From NCBI RefSeq assembly GCF_001553455.1, contig NZ_BBOX01000081.1, positions 1-64,000 on the forward strand: 64,000 nucleotides of DNA. The letters run 5' to 3'. The position numbers and the translations under genes were made by a program. Under the pieces are notes generated by a model. It searched no databases and was not told the origin of the DNA. It saw only the letters and a list, made by a program, of their open reading frames with translations. The stretch comes from Streptomyces hygroscopicus subsp. hygroscopicus (lineage in GTDB: Bacteria; Actinomycetota; Actinomycetes; Streptomycetales; Streptomycetaceae). Positions 54,401-61,609 of this stretch are shown in pieces; the stretch's first letter is position 1, and each line of letters begins with the position of its first letter.

Positions 54401-55386
54401 GTCTGGAAGACCGGCTCGGTGAAGACCGGCGCCTGGAACACGGCCGTCGGCGGGCGGACCGCCCGACGCCGCGAACGGGGCGCGGGCTCGGTCTCAGGCT
54501 CGGTGGCCGGGGCCTCGGCGGCCCGCGGCTGCGGAGCGGCGGCGGGCTCCTCGGCGGCGGGCGTGGCCGGGACGGTGGCACGGGTGGCACGGCGGCGGGT
54601 GCGGGCGCGTGGCGCCTCCTCGGCCTCCGTACCGGCGGGCTCCTCGGCGCTCTCGCTCCGCTGCTCGGCGGCCCTGCCCTCGGCGGCCTCGGCCTCCGCG
54701 GGCGCTCCGGCGGGGGCGGTGGCCTTACGGGTGGCACGGCGGCGGGTACGAGCGGGCGCGGCGGGCGCGGTCTCCGCCTCCGCCTCGGCCTCCGCGGCAG
54801 CCACGGACTCCTCCGCCTCCACCGGCTCCTCCGCCTCCACGGACGGAGAAGCCGGAGCGGTCGCCTTACGGGTCGCACGACGACGCGTACGAGCGGGCGG
54901 AGCGGCCTCGGGGGTCACCTCCGCCACGGGGGGCTCGGCGGCGGCCTCGGTCTCCTCGGCGCCACGGCCGGCATCGGCCGGCACCACGGTCTCCGCCGCC
55001 TCCGGTGAACCCGCCGGAGCCGCCGCCTTGCGCGTCGCGCGGCGCCGCGGACGGGCGGGCGGAGCGGCCGGTTCGGTGTCGGCGCCGGACGCGGATCCAC
55101 TCGCGCCGGCCACGGCGGCACCGGTGGCGACAGGCTCGGAAGCGGCCTCCGGGGCACCGGCGGAACCGATCTGATCAGCCGGTATGGCCGGTACGGAGGG
55201 CGTGGTGACCTCGGCGTCGCTCACCGCGCCGGCCGGCGGGCCGGCCGGGCGGGAGGCCGCACGGCGGCGGCGCGGCGGCAGGGTGTCGCTGGGCGTGCTC
55301 TCGATGGGATCCCCTGGCGCCGTGGCACGCGGCACGGACGGCCCGAGGGGCTGGACAGGTTCGGTCGGCTCAATTGGTTCGAGCAT
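51484..55386 (-). CDS. rne: Ribonuclease E/G family endoribonuclease with repetitive N- and C-terminal arms
   Basis: 1300 residues from ATG 55386 (start LEPIEPTEPVQP; a frame to 55488 is open but is not the family start). Endonuclease for mRNA decay and rRNA processing. The catalytic core (about 590-1040) has the S1 segment SYVGNVYLGKVQNVLPSMEAAFVDIGKG, 5'-sensor region, DNase-like IIVIDFIDM and CVHCNGRG zinc-link. Both arms are low complexity: acidic stretches plus the motif (R/T)RRRATRK(A/V)TAPAG four times before and twice after the core, and a Lys-rich end with AAKKTAAKK repeats. The arms likely bind RNA or protein partners. Ends just before rplU. Confidence 0.95.
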   Translation of the reverse strand: MLEPIEPTEPVQPLGPSVPRATAPGDPIESTPSDTLPPRRRRAASRPAGPPAGAVSDAEVTTPSVPAIPADQIGSAGAPEAASEPVATGAAVAGASGSASGADTEPAAPPARPRRRATRKAAAPAGSPEAAETVVPADAGRGAEETEAAAEPPVAEVTPEAAPPARTRRRATRKATAPASPSVEAEEPVEAEESVAAAEAEAEAETAPAAPARTRRRATRKATAPAGAPAEAEAAEGRAAEQRSESAEEPAGTEAEEAPRARTRRRATRATVPATPAAEEPAAAPQPRAAEAPATEPETEPAPRSRRRAVRPPTAVFQAPVFTEPVFQTPESAAAEAAAALEEAEEEEDQDQPNQPTAEAVEPEAPTGRRRRRRRGGEPVEEHPEAEETAAEAESGQPESGQPEGEHGEEESGDRPARRRRRGGRRRRRGETAETEGAEGRPEGEGDERYEDEPAAEGESPEEQDEGREEAGAEAGEPGGSSSTSSRRRRRRRRRTGEAVDTEAGGDDPERTVVKVREPRERRGKETESSADEVQSIKGSTRLEAKKQRRREGREQGRRRVPIITEAEFLARREAVERVMVVRQNGDRTQIGVLEDNVLVEHFVNKEQATSYVGNVYLGKVQNVLPSMEAAFVDIGKGRNAVLYAGEVNFEALGLAGGPRRIETALKSGQSVLVQVTKDPIGHKGARLTSQVSLPGRYLVYVPEGSMTGISRKLPDTERARLKQILKKIVPEDAGVIVRTAAEGASEEELSRDVARLQEQWEEIQKKAKSGGAPSLLYGEPDMTVRVVRDIFNEDFSKVIVSGDDAWDTIHGYVSHVAPDLVDRLQKWTSDVDVFATYRIDEQLMKALDRKVWLPSGGSLVIDRTEAMVVIDVNTGKFTGQGGNLEETVTRNNLEAAEEIVRQLRLRDLGGIIVIDFIDMVLESNRDLVLRRLLECLGRDRTKHQVAEVTSLGLVQMTRKRVGQGLLESFSESCVHCNGRGVIVHMDQPSAAGGGGGKRRKKKSAAVAGQQPAEQEQAAVAEPEDVTEAAAEIAAEATQPKPLPEPVFAADEELYSSAAEAEAAATRGRTRRRATRKVTAPAGAPKAARQPEGVVVVVADEPKEAPKAEPEPEAAAEAPAPAPVEEPQAAAPLEAVPAPRTRRRATRKVTAPAGSPTGSEEAAVVVVSAPAAEPKPEPEAVSEPKPEPVSESKPEAAPEPEAAPEGASAEDVPAAEAAPAEGEAEAPAKKTARKAAKKAPAKASAKKTAAKKTAAKKTAAKKTAAKKTAAKKTTAKKAAAKKTAAAEQQSPQSVSAAADD

Positions 55387-55608
55387 GCGGGCGTTTCTCC
55401 CGTCACGCTCCCGGGCGCCGCGCCTGCTTCCGGCCGGCCACTCGCGCACTGTGCGCGTGTGCCGCCGTCCGGGGCGCGGTCGCCGCACGGGAGCTGTCGT
55501 CTCGCTCGCCGGGACCGAGTGTGTCGGGACCGGCGAAAGTCTCCTGGTCAGTGCGCCAGCCGGACCCGGGTGGCTCCCAAGTGCATCGGCGGCGCATCGA
55601 CGGCGGCC

Positions 55609-56463
55609 CTACGCGGAACCTTCCGGCGCCATCGCGGCGGTCAGCTCGGCGGCCGTGGATGGGGCGGCCTGAACTGCCTCGCGATCGGGCGCGAGCGGGT
55701 CGGTCACCGTGCCGGACTCCTCATCGAGCAGCCCCTGCGCCAGCCTGGTCACCGCTGCGGGGACCGGCGGCGCCAGGTCGGCCGTAGCGCGGAGACCGGA
55801 CAGGACGTCGTCGGGTCGCACGGCAGGTGTCAGATGCCGTACCACCAGCCGCAGTATCGCACAGCCAGTGTCTCCGGGCCTATCGGCCCGAAGCGGAAAA
55901 GCCTCCAGCCGGGCCACCGCGGCACGGGCGTCGAAGGTTCGCAACCCGTTTTTCGTCCGCCGCTCCACCTCGACCGTGTCGGCTTCGAGGAAGGCGGCGA
56001 CGGCTCGCCCGGCCTCCTCGGGGGATACCTGGTCGAGCCGGATCTCCCAGACGGACGCCTGGAGCCGGTCGGCGAGCCCCGGGGTGCGGGCCTCGACGGC
56101 GTCGGTGATGTCGAGCCCCGCGGGGAGCGACGCGTCGAGGAGCACACGCAGCGTCTCGGGGTCACGCGCCTCGGTCAGCTGGATCTCCAGGTACTCCGCC
56201 TCGCTGCCGGTGCCGGTGGGTGCGGCATTGGCGTACGACACCTTGGGGTGCGGGGTGAAGCCCGCCGAGTAGGCCACCGGCACCTCGGCGCGGCGCAGCG
56301 CCCGCTCGAAGGCGCGCTGGAAGTCGCGGTGGCTGGTGAACCGGAGGCGGCCGCGCTTGGTGTAACGCAAACGGATGCGCTGCACCGCGGGAGCGGGCGG
56401 CGGGCCTTCGGGCTGTCGCTTGCCCAGGGGACTGTCTCCTTGTACTTCCTTGCGGTCGAACAC
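55609..56463 (-). CDS. TIGR03936/DUF2344 radical-SAM-associated protein
   Basis: 284 residues from GTG 56463. Characteristic start RIRLRYTKRGRLRFTSHRDFQRAFERALRRAEVPVAYSAGFTPHPKVSYANAAPTGT, followed by AEYLEIQLTEARDPETLRVLL. The family is usually fused to or adjacent to a B12-type radical SAM protein, as here (56637). Role unknown; a RNA or ribosome context is suggested by the neighbours rne, rplU. The extra N-terminal FDRKEVQGDSPLGKR is not conserved and the true start could be a later codon. Confidence 0.85.
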   Translation of the reverse strand: MFDRKEVQGDSPLGKRQPEGPPPAPAVQRIRLRYTKRGRLRFTSHRDFQRAFERALRRAEVPVAYSAGFTPHPKVSYANAAPTGTGSEAEYLEIQLTEARDPETLRVLLDASLPAGLDITDAVEARTPGLADRLQASVWEIRLDQVSPEEAGRAVAAFLEADTVEVERRTKNGLRTFDARAAVARLEAFPLRADRPGDTGCAILRLVVRHLTPAVRPDDVLSGLRATADLAPPVPAAVTRLAQGLLDEESGTVTDPLAPDREAVQAAPSTAAELTAAMAPEGSA

Positions 56464-56530
56464 CAGGGCCGCTGGGACCCCGGTTCCTCCCAGCCTACTT
56501 TGTGGGCGGCCCGGTGAGCGGAGAGCCGGT

Positions 56531-56626
56531 GGACAACCGCCTCACCGGCCCGCTGGACAGCTGCCTCACCGACCCGGCGGGCGGGCGGCCACCGCACCGG
56601 CAGGGCGGGCGGCCACCGCACCGGCG
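56531..56626. repeat. 24-bp tandem repeat between two radical-SAM genes
   Basis: Units ggacaaccgcctcaccggcc (56531) and ggacagctgcctcaccgacc (56555) are followed by two copies of gcgggcggccaccgcaccgg (56581, 56605), period 24. Part of the sequence resembles the last bases of the adjacent B12-radical-SAM gene (tcggtga(a/g)g(t/c)agc on the minus strand). Confidence 0.75.
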
Positions 56627-56636
56627 CGGTGACCCG

Positions 56637-58559
56637 CTACTTCACCGACAGCGGAAGCAGCTTCCGGCCGGTGGGGCCGATCTGGATCTCGGTCTGCATC
56701 TGCGGGCAGACGCCGCAGTCGAAGCAGGGGGTCCAGCGGCAGTCCTCGACCTCGGTCTCGTCCAGGGAGTCCTGCCAGTCCTCCCACAGCCAGTCCTTGT
56801 CGAGGCCCGAGTCGAGGTGGTCCCAGGGCAGAACCTCCTCGTAGGTGCGCTCGCGGGTGGTGTACCAGTCCACGTCGAGGCCGAACGCGGGCAGGGTCCG
56901 CTCGGCGCACTCCATCCACCGGTCGTACGAGAAGTGCTCCCGCCAGCCGTCGAAGCGGCCGCCGTCCTCGTAGACGGCGCGGATGACCGCGCCCACCCGG
57001 CGGTCACCGCGCGAGAGCAGCCCCTCGACGATGCCGGGCTTGCCGTCGTGGTAGCGGAAGCCGATGGAGCGGCCGTACTTCTTGTCGCCGCGGATCTTGT
57101 CGCGCAGTTTCTCCAGCCGGGCGTCGGTCTCCTCGGCGCTCAGCTGCGGCGCCCACTGGAAGGGGGTGTGCGGCTTGGGGACGAAACCGCCGATCGAGAC
57201 GGTGCAGCGGATGTCGTTCTTGCCGGACACCTCGCGGCCCTTGGCGATGACCTTGGTCGCCATGTCGGCGATCTGGAGCACATCGTCGTCGGTCTCGGTG
57301 GGCAGACCGCACATGAAGTACAGCTTCACCTGCCGCCAGCCGTTGCCGTAGGCGGTGGCCACCGTACGGATGAGGTCCTCTTCCGAGACCATCTTGTTGA
57401 TGACCTTACGGATGCGCTCACTGCCGCCCTCGGGGGCGAAGGTGAGGCCGGAGCGGCGCCCGTTGCGGGTCAGCTCATTGGCGAGGTCGATGTTGAAGGC
57501 GTCCACCCGGGTGGAGGGGAGGGACAGGCCGATCTTGTCCTCCTCGTACCGGTCGGCGAGGCCCTTGGCGATGTCGCCGATCTCGGTGTGGTCGGCGGAG
57601 GACAGCGACAGCAGCCCGACCTCCTCGAAGCCGGTGGCCTTCAGCCCCTTGTCGACCATCTCGCCGATACCGGTGATCGACCGCTCGCGCACGGGGCGAG
57701 TGATCATGCCCGCCTGGCAGAAGCGGCAGCCGCGGGTGCAGCCGCGGAAGATCTCCACCGACATCCGCTCATGGACGGTCTCGGCCAGCGGCACCAGCGG
57801 CTGCTTCGGGTACGGCCACTCGTCGAGGTCCATGACGGTGTGCTTGGACACCCGCCACGGCACACCCGAGCGGTTCGGCACGACACGTGAGATCCGCCCG
57901 TCGGCCAGGTACTCCACGTCGTAGAACTTCGGGACGTAGACGCCGCCGGTGCGGGCGAGACGGAAGAGCAGTTCGTCGCGGCCGCCCGGACGGCCCTCGG
58001 CCTTCCAGGCGCGGACGATCTCGGTCATGTCGAGCACGGCCTGCTCGCCGTCGCCGATCACCGCGCAGTCGATGAAGTCCGCGATCGGCTCCGGGTTGAA
58101 CGCGGCATGGCCGCCCGCGACCACGACGGGGTGGTCCTCGGTGCGGTCCACGGCGTCCAGGGGAATGCCGGCGAGGTCGAGCGCGGTGAGGAGGTTGGTG
58201 TACCCCAGCTCGGTCGAGAAGGAGACGCCGAAGACGTCGAACGCCGACACCGGGCGGTGCGAATCCACGGTGAACTGCGGCACCTTGTGCTCGCGCATCA
58301 GCTCCTCGAGGTCCGGCCACACGCTGTAGGTGCGCTCGGCGAGCACGCCCTCGCGCTCGTTGAGGACCTCGTAAAGAATCATGACGCCCTGGTTGGGCAG
58401 GCCCACCTCATAGGCGTCCGGGTACATCAGCGCCCAGCGGACGTCGCAGGAGTCCCACTCCTTGACGGTGGAATTGAGCTCACCGCCTACGTACTGGATG
58501 GGCTTCTGCACATGCGGCAGCAGGGCCTCGAGCTGTGGGAAGACCGACTCGACAGACAT
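56637..58559 (-). CDS. TIGR03960 family B12-binding domain radical SAM protein
   Basis: 640 residues from ATG 58559. B12-binding-like Rossmann N-domain (VRWALMYPDAYEVGLPNQGVMILYEVLNEREGV), then radical SAM cluster motif CTRGCRFCQAGM, LTFAPEGGSERIRKVINKMVSEEDL and FMCGLPTETDDDVLQIADM; the C-terminus has a further Cys pair CFDCGVCPQ. In other bacteria this polypeptide is often joined to the DUF2344 protein encoded by the next gene. Function unknown; the gene pair is widely conserved in actinobacteria near rne. Confidence 0.92.
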   Translation of the reverse strand: MSVESVFPQLEALLPHVQKPIQYVGGELNSTVKEWDSCDVRWALMYPDAYEVGLPNQGVMILYEVLNEREGVLAERTYSVWPDLEELMREHKVPQFTVDSHRPVSAFDVFGVSFSTELGYTNLLTALDLAGIPLDAVDRTEDHPVVVAGGHAAFNPEPIADFIDCAVIGDGEQAVLDMTEIVRAWKAEGRPGGRDELLFRLARTGGVYVPKFYDVEYLADGRISRVVPNRSGVPWRVSKHTVMDLDEWPYPKQPLVPLAETVHERMSVEIFRGCTRGCRFCQAGMITRPVRERSITGIGEMVDKGLKATGFEEVGLLSLSSADHTEIGDIAKGLADRYEEDKIGLSLPSTRVDAFNIDLANELTRNGRRSGLTFAPEGGSERIRKVINKMVSEEDLIRTVATAYGNGWRQVKLYFMCGLPTETDDDVLQIADMATKVIAKGREVSGKNDIRCTVSIGGFVPKPHTPFQWAPQLSAEETDARLEKLRDKIRGDKKYGRSIGFRYHDGKPGIVEGLLSRGDRRVGAVIRAVYEDGGRFDGWREHFSYDRWMECAERTLPAFGLDVDWYTTRERTYEEVLPWDHLDSGLDKDWLWEDWQDSLDETEVEDCRWTPCFDCGVCPQMQTEIQIGPTGRKLLPLSVK

Positions 58560-58630
58560 CGCGGACTTTCGTGAGCTGACAGGGGTGACCCTCAAGCGTA
58601 CCCGCCCCGCCGGAGCTCCTTCGCCACGCT

Positions 58631-60346
58631 TCAGGCCCCCAGGGCCGCCCGGTGCTCCTCGCGGGAGACCTCGGCCCACAGACCGGGCAGCTCACGCTCG
58701 CGGGCGGCGGCCCGCGCCTCCTCGCGCCCGAGGAGCAGCCCGAAGGTGAAGGCGCTCTCGCCCGCCCCGTGCGCCTGGACGGCCAGCTCGCGCAGCGCCT
58801 TCCGGGCGACCACGCTGTCCTGGTGGTCGCCGAGCAGATCCTGCACCCGGGCCATCAGCCCGGCGAACGCCTTGGCGGGCTCGCCGACCGCCGGGCGGGC
58901 GACCTCGGCCGCGTAACGGGCGCGCTTGGCGTCCTTACGGGCCTCATGGAGAAGGGCGTCGCGGTCGGGCCCGGCGGGTGTGGCCAGGGCGGCCTCGACG
59001 CGCCCGGAGAGCCGGTCGTGGTCGCGCAGGACGGCCCTGGGGATCACCTCGGCCCACGGCCGGGCGGCGGCGGGGCGCAGCGGCGGACCGGCCACCAGCG
59101 CGTCGAGGGCGTTCAGGAGCGCGAGATAGCGCTCACCGTCCAGCACGCCGAGGACCCGGTCGCGCGAACCGCCCCGGCGCGCCTGCGACCAGATCCGCAG
59201 CCGGGCGGCGACGGGGCCGAGCCGCAGCTCGACGGGCACCTCGCCGAGCCGCTCGCCCAGGCGCGCGGTGAGCACTTCGTGGTCCCGGTCGACGCCGAGC
59301 TCGGCGGCCAGCCATTTCAGCTCGTCGCCGACGGGGTCGGTGACGGCCCGGTCCAGGACCTCGCGGTACGAGCGGAAGGCGCTGCGCAGCCGGCGGGTGG
59401 CGACGCGCATCCGGTGGACCGAGTCGGGGGTCTCCAGGCGTACGGCGGGGTCGAGCGCGACGATCTCGGCGACCTGACGGCGCGCGTAGTCCAGGACGAT
59501 GTCGCCGGCCGTGGCCTTCTTGGGCTTGTCCCGCTTGTCCCGCTTGCCCTGCTTGTCCCGCCCCGCCTTCGCCGCCTTCCCCGTCTTCCCTGCCTTCCCC
59601 GCCTTCGCGGGCTTCCCGTTCTTCGCGGCCTTCCCCGTCTTCGCCGCCTTCCCTGCCTTCCCCGCCTTCGCGGGCTTCTCCGGCTCCGTGGGCTTCCCCG
59701 CCCCCGTCGCCTGCTCCGCCCCGGTGGCCCCCTCGCCCCGCCGGTCCGGATCGGTCTCCGCCAGCGCCCTGGCCAGCTTGGAGGGTGTGGCCGACCGCCG
59801 CAGCCCCGCGTCCGTCAGACGCGGCTCCAGCGCGTCCAGCAGCGCCGGGTCGCCGCCCGGCGCCAGCTCCACCTCGACCTCGGTCCAGCGCACCGGCTCC
59901 CCGGGCTCCGGCGCGAGCCGTCGCGCCGTGACCCGGTCGGCGGACAGCACGGCGAGCAGCGCCCCGTCGGCGTCCACGAGGCGCCGCACGGTCCGCTCGG
60001 ACAGCAGGCGGACGAGCGGCGAGAGTTCGGCGCCGCGCGTACGGGAGCGGACGAGCCCGGCGAGCCCGGCGGGCAGCGCGTCCGAGAGCGGGGCCCGGAT
60101 CTCGTCCCGCGCGTCCGGGCCCACCGGCAGCTTGAGGTGCCATCCCTCGTCGCCGCCGGTGCGCCGGCGCAGCGTGATGCCATCGGCCGCGAGCCGCCGG
60201 CCGGGGGTGTCGTAGTAGGTGGCGTCGAGCGTGACGACGCCCTGGTCCGTCACGCCCGCGACCCCGGCGACCCCGGCCAGGTCCGGCAGGCCGCCGCCGT
60301 CGGTGGCTTCGTACTTGCGCTCGATCTCCCGCGTCACGTCCACCAT
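58631..60346 (-). CDS. CYTH and CHAD domain-containing protein
   Basis: 571 residues. N-terminal CYTH domain (EIERKY motif at residues 7-12; TYYDTPGRRLAADGITLRRR) of the triphosphate tunnel metalloenzymes. Then a Lys/Ala/Gly-rich linker (about 215-290: KAGKAGKAAKTGKAAKNGKP-like) made of short repeats, and a CHAD domain (VHRMRVATRRLRSAFRSYREVL and DALLHEARKDAKRARYAAEV) that binds polyphosphate. Probably acts on polyphosphate or triphosphate. Linker length is unusual; it lies at about 59,500-59,710. Confidence 0.92.
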   Translation of the reverse strand: MVDVTREIERKYEATDGGGLPDLAGVAGVAGVTDQGVVTLDATYYDTPGRRLAADGITLRRRTGGDEGWHLKLPVGPDARDEIRAPLSDALPAGLAGLVRSRTRGAELSPLVRLLSERTVRRLVDADGALLAVLSADRVTARRLAPEPGEPVRWTEVEVELAPGGDPALLDALEPRLTDAGLRRSATPSKLARALAETDPDRRGEGATGAEQATGAGKPTEPEKPAKAGKAGKAAKTGKAAKNGKPAKAGKAGKTGKAAKAGRDKQGKRDKRDKPKKATAGDIVLDYARRQVAEIVALDPAVRLETPDSVHRMRVATRRLRSAFRSYREVLDRAVTDPVGDELKWLAAELGVDRDHEVLTARLGERLGEVPVELRLGPVAARLRIWSQARRGGSRDRVLGVLDGERYLALLNALDALVAGPPLRPAAARPWAEVIPRAVLRDHDRLSGRVEAALATPAGPDRDALLHEARKDAKRARYAAEVARPAVGEPAKAFAGLMARVQDLLGDHQDSVVARKALRELAVQAHGAGESAFTFGLLLGREEARAAARERELPGLWAEVSREEHRAALGA

Positions 60347-60406
60347 GACGCGAATGTAATCCCCCGGGCCCTGCGAGCGGGAGTACGAGCGGGAGTCCCG
60401 GACGGA

Positions 60407-61609
60407 TCAGGCCGACACGGGCCTCTGTACCCGGATGGACTGGAGCAGCCCGATCGCGATCCATACGGCGAACATCGAAGATCCGCCGTAGGAGACGAAC
60501 GGCAGCGGCAGACCGGCCACCGGCATGATGCCCAGCGTCATCCCGATGTTCTCGAACGCCTGGAAGGCGAACCAGGCGATGATCCCGGCCGCCACGACGG
60601 TCCCGTACAGCTCCGTGGTGTCACGGGCGATCCGGCAGGCGCGCCACAGCACGACCCCCAGCAGCACGATGATCAGCCCGGCGCCGAGGAAGCCGAGCTC
60701 CTCCCCCGCGACGGTGAAGACGAAGTCGGTCTGCTGCTCGGGGACGAACTGACCGGTGGTCTGGGTGCCGTGGAAGAGCCCCTTGCCGGTGAGGCCGCCC
60801 GAGCCGATCGCGATCCGCGCCTGGTTGGTGTTGTAGCCGACCCCGGCCGGGTCGAGCGCGGGGTTGGCGAAGGCGGCGAAGCGGTCGATCTGGTACTGGT
60901 CGAGGATGTGCAGCTGCCAGATGAGCACCGCGCCGACCACGGCCGTGAGGATCAGCCCCGCGATCCAGCGGTTGGAGGCGCCGGAGGCGAGCAGTACCGC
61001 GAGCACGATCACCGCCATGACCATCACCGAGCCGAGGTCCGGCATCAGCAGCACGATCGCGATGGGCAGTGCGGCCAGGCCGAGCGCCTGGACGACGGTG
61101 CGGTGGTCGGGATGGAGCCGGTCACCGGCGTCCACGCGTGCCGCCAGCAGCATCGCCATGCCCAGAATGATGGTGATCTTGGCGAACTCACCGGGTTGCA
61201 GGGAGAAGCCGCCGCCGATCACGATCCATGCGTGCGCGCCGTTGATCGTCGAGCCCAGCGGGGTGAGCACGGCGAGGACGAGGACGATGGACAGTCCGTA
61301 GAGCACCGGGACCGCGCCGCGCAGGGTGCGATGGCCCAGCCAGATGGTGCCGATGGCGAGCATCAGCCCGATCCCGGTGTTCAGGGCGTGCCGGACCAGG
61401 AAGTAGTACGGATCGCCCTGGTTGAGCTCGGTGCGGTTGCGGGTGGCGGAGTAGACGAGCACCGCGCCGATCGCGGACAGGACCAGCGCGGTGAGCAGCA
61501 GCACCCAGTCGAGGCGGCGGACGATCGAGTCGCGCGCCATCAGCTTGCTCCAGGTGCCGCGCTCCGGGGAGAAGCGGCGGACGGGGTAGCGTTGCGTGGA
61601 CGCGCTCAT
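60407..61609 (-). CDS. rodA: Rod-shape-determining protein RodA (SEDS glycosyltransferase)
   Basis: 400 residues from ATG 61609, which overlaps the mrdA stop as ATGA. SEDS-family polytopic peptidoglycan polymerase: DWVLLLTALVLSAIGAVLVYS, PGEFAKITIILGMAM, MPDLGSVMVMAVI, GGLTGKGLFHGTQTTGQFVPEQQTDFVFTVAGEELGF and PFVSYGGSSMF. In Streptomyces RodA functions mainly in spore wall synthesis together with the mre proteins. Shares translational coupling with the penicillin-binding protein. Confidence 0.96.
   Translation of the reverse strand: MSASTQRYPVRRFSPERGTWSKLMARDSIVRRLDWVLLLTALVLSAIGAVLVYSATRNRTELNQGDPYYFLVRHALNTGIGLMLAIGTIWLGHRTLRGAVPVLYGLSIVLVLAVLTPLGSTINGAHAWIVIGGGFSLQPGEFAKITIILGMAMLLAARVDAGDRLHPDHRTVVQALGLAALPIAIVLLMPDLGSVMVMAVIVLAVLLASGASNRWIAGLILTAVVGAVLIWQLHILDQYQIDRFAAFANPALDPAGVGYNTNQARIAIGSGGLTGKGLFHGTQTTGQFVPEQQTDFVFTVAGEELGFLGAGLIIVLLGVVLWRACRIARDTTELYGTVVAAGIIAWFAFQAFENIGMTLGIMPVAGLPLPFVSYGGSSMFAVWIAIGLLQSIRVQRPVSA

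Noticed and set aside
52432-55008. Long plus-strand frame opposite rne
   Set aside because: Leu/Val/Gly/Asp-rich shadow of the repetitive arms and core of RNase E; no domain.
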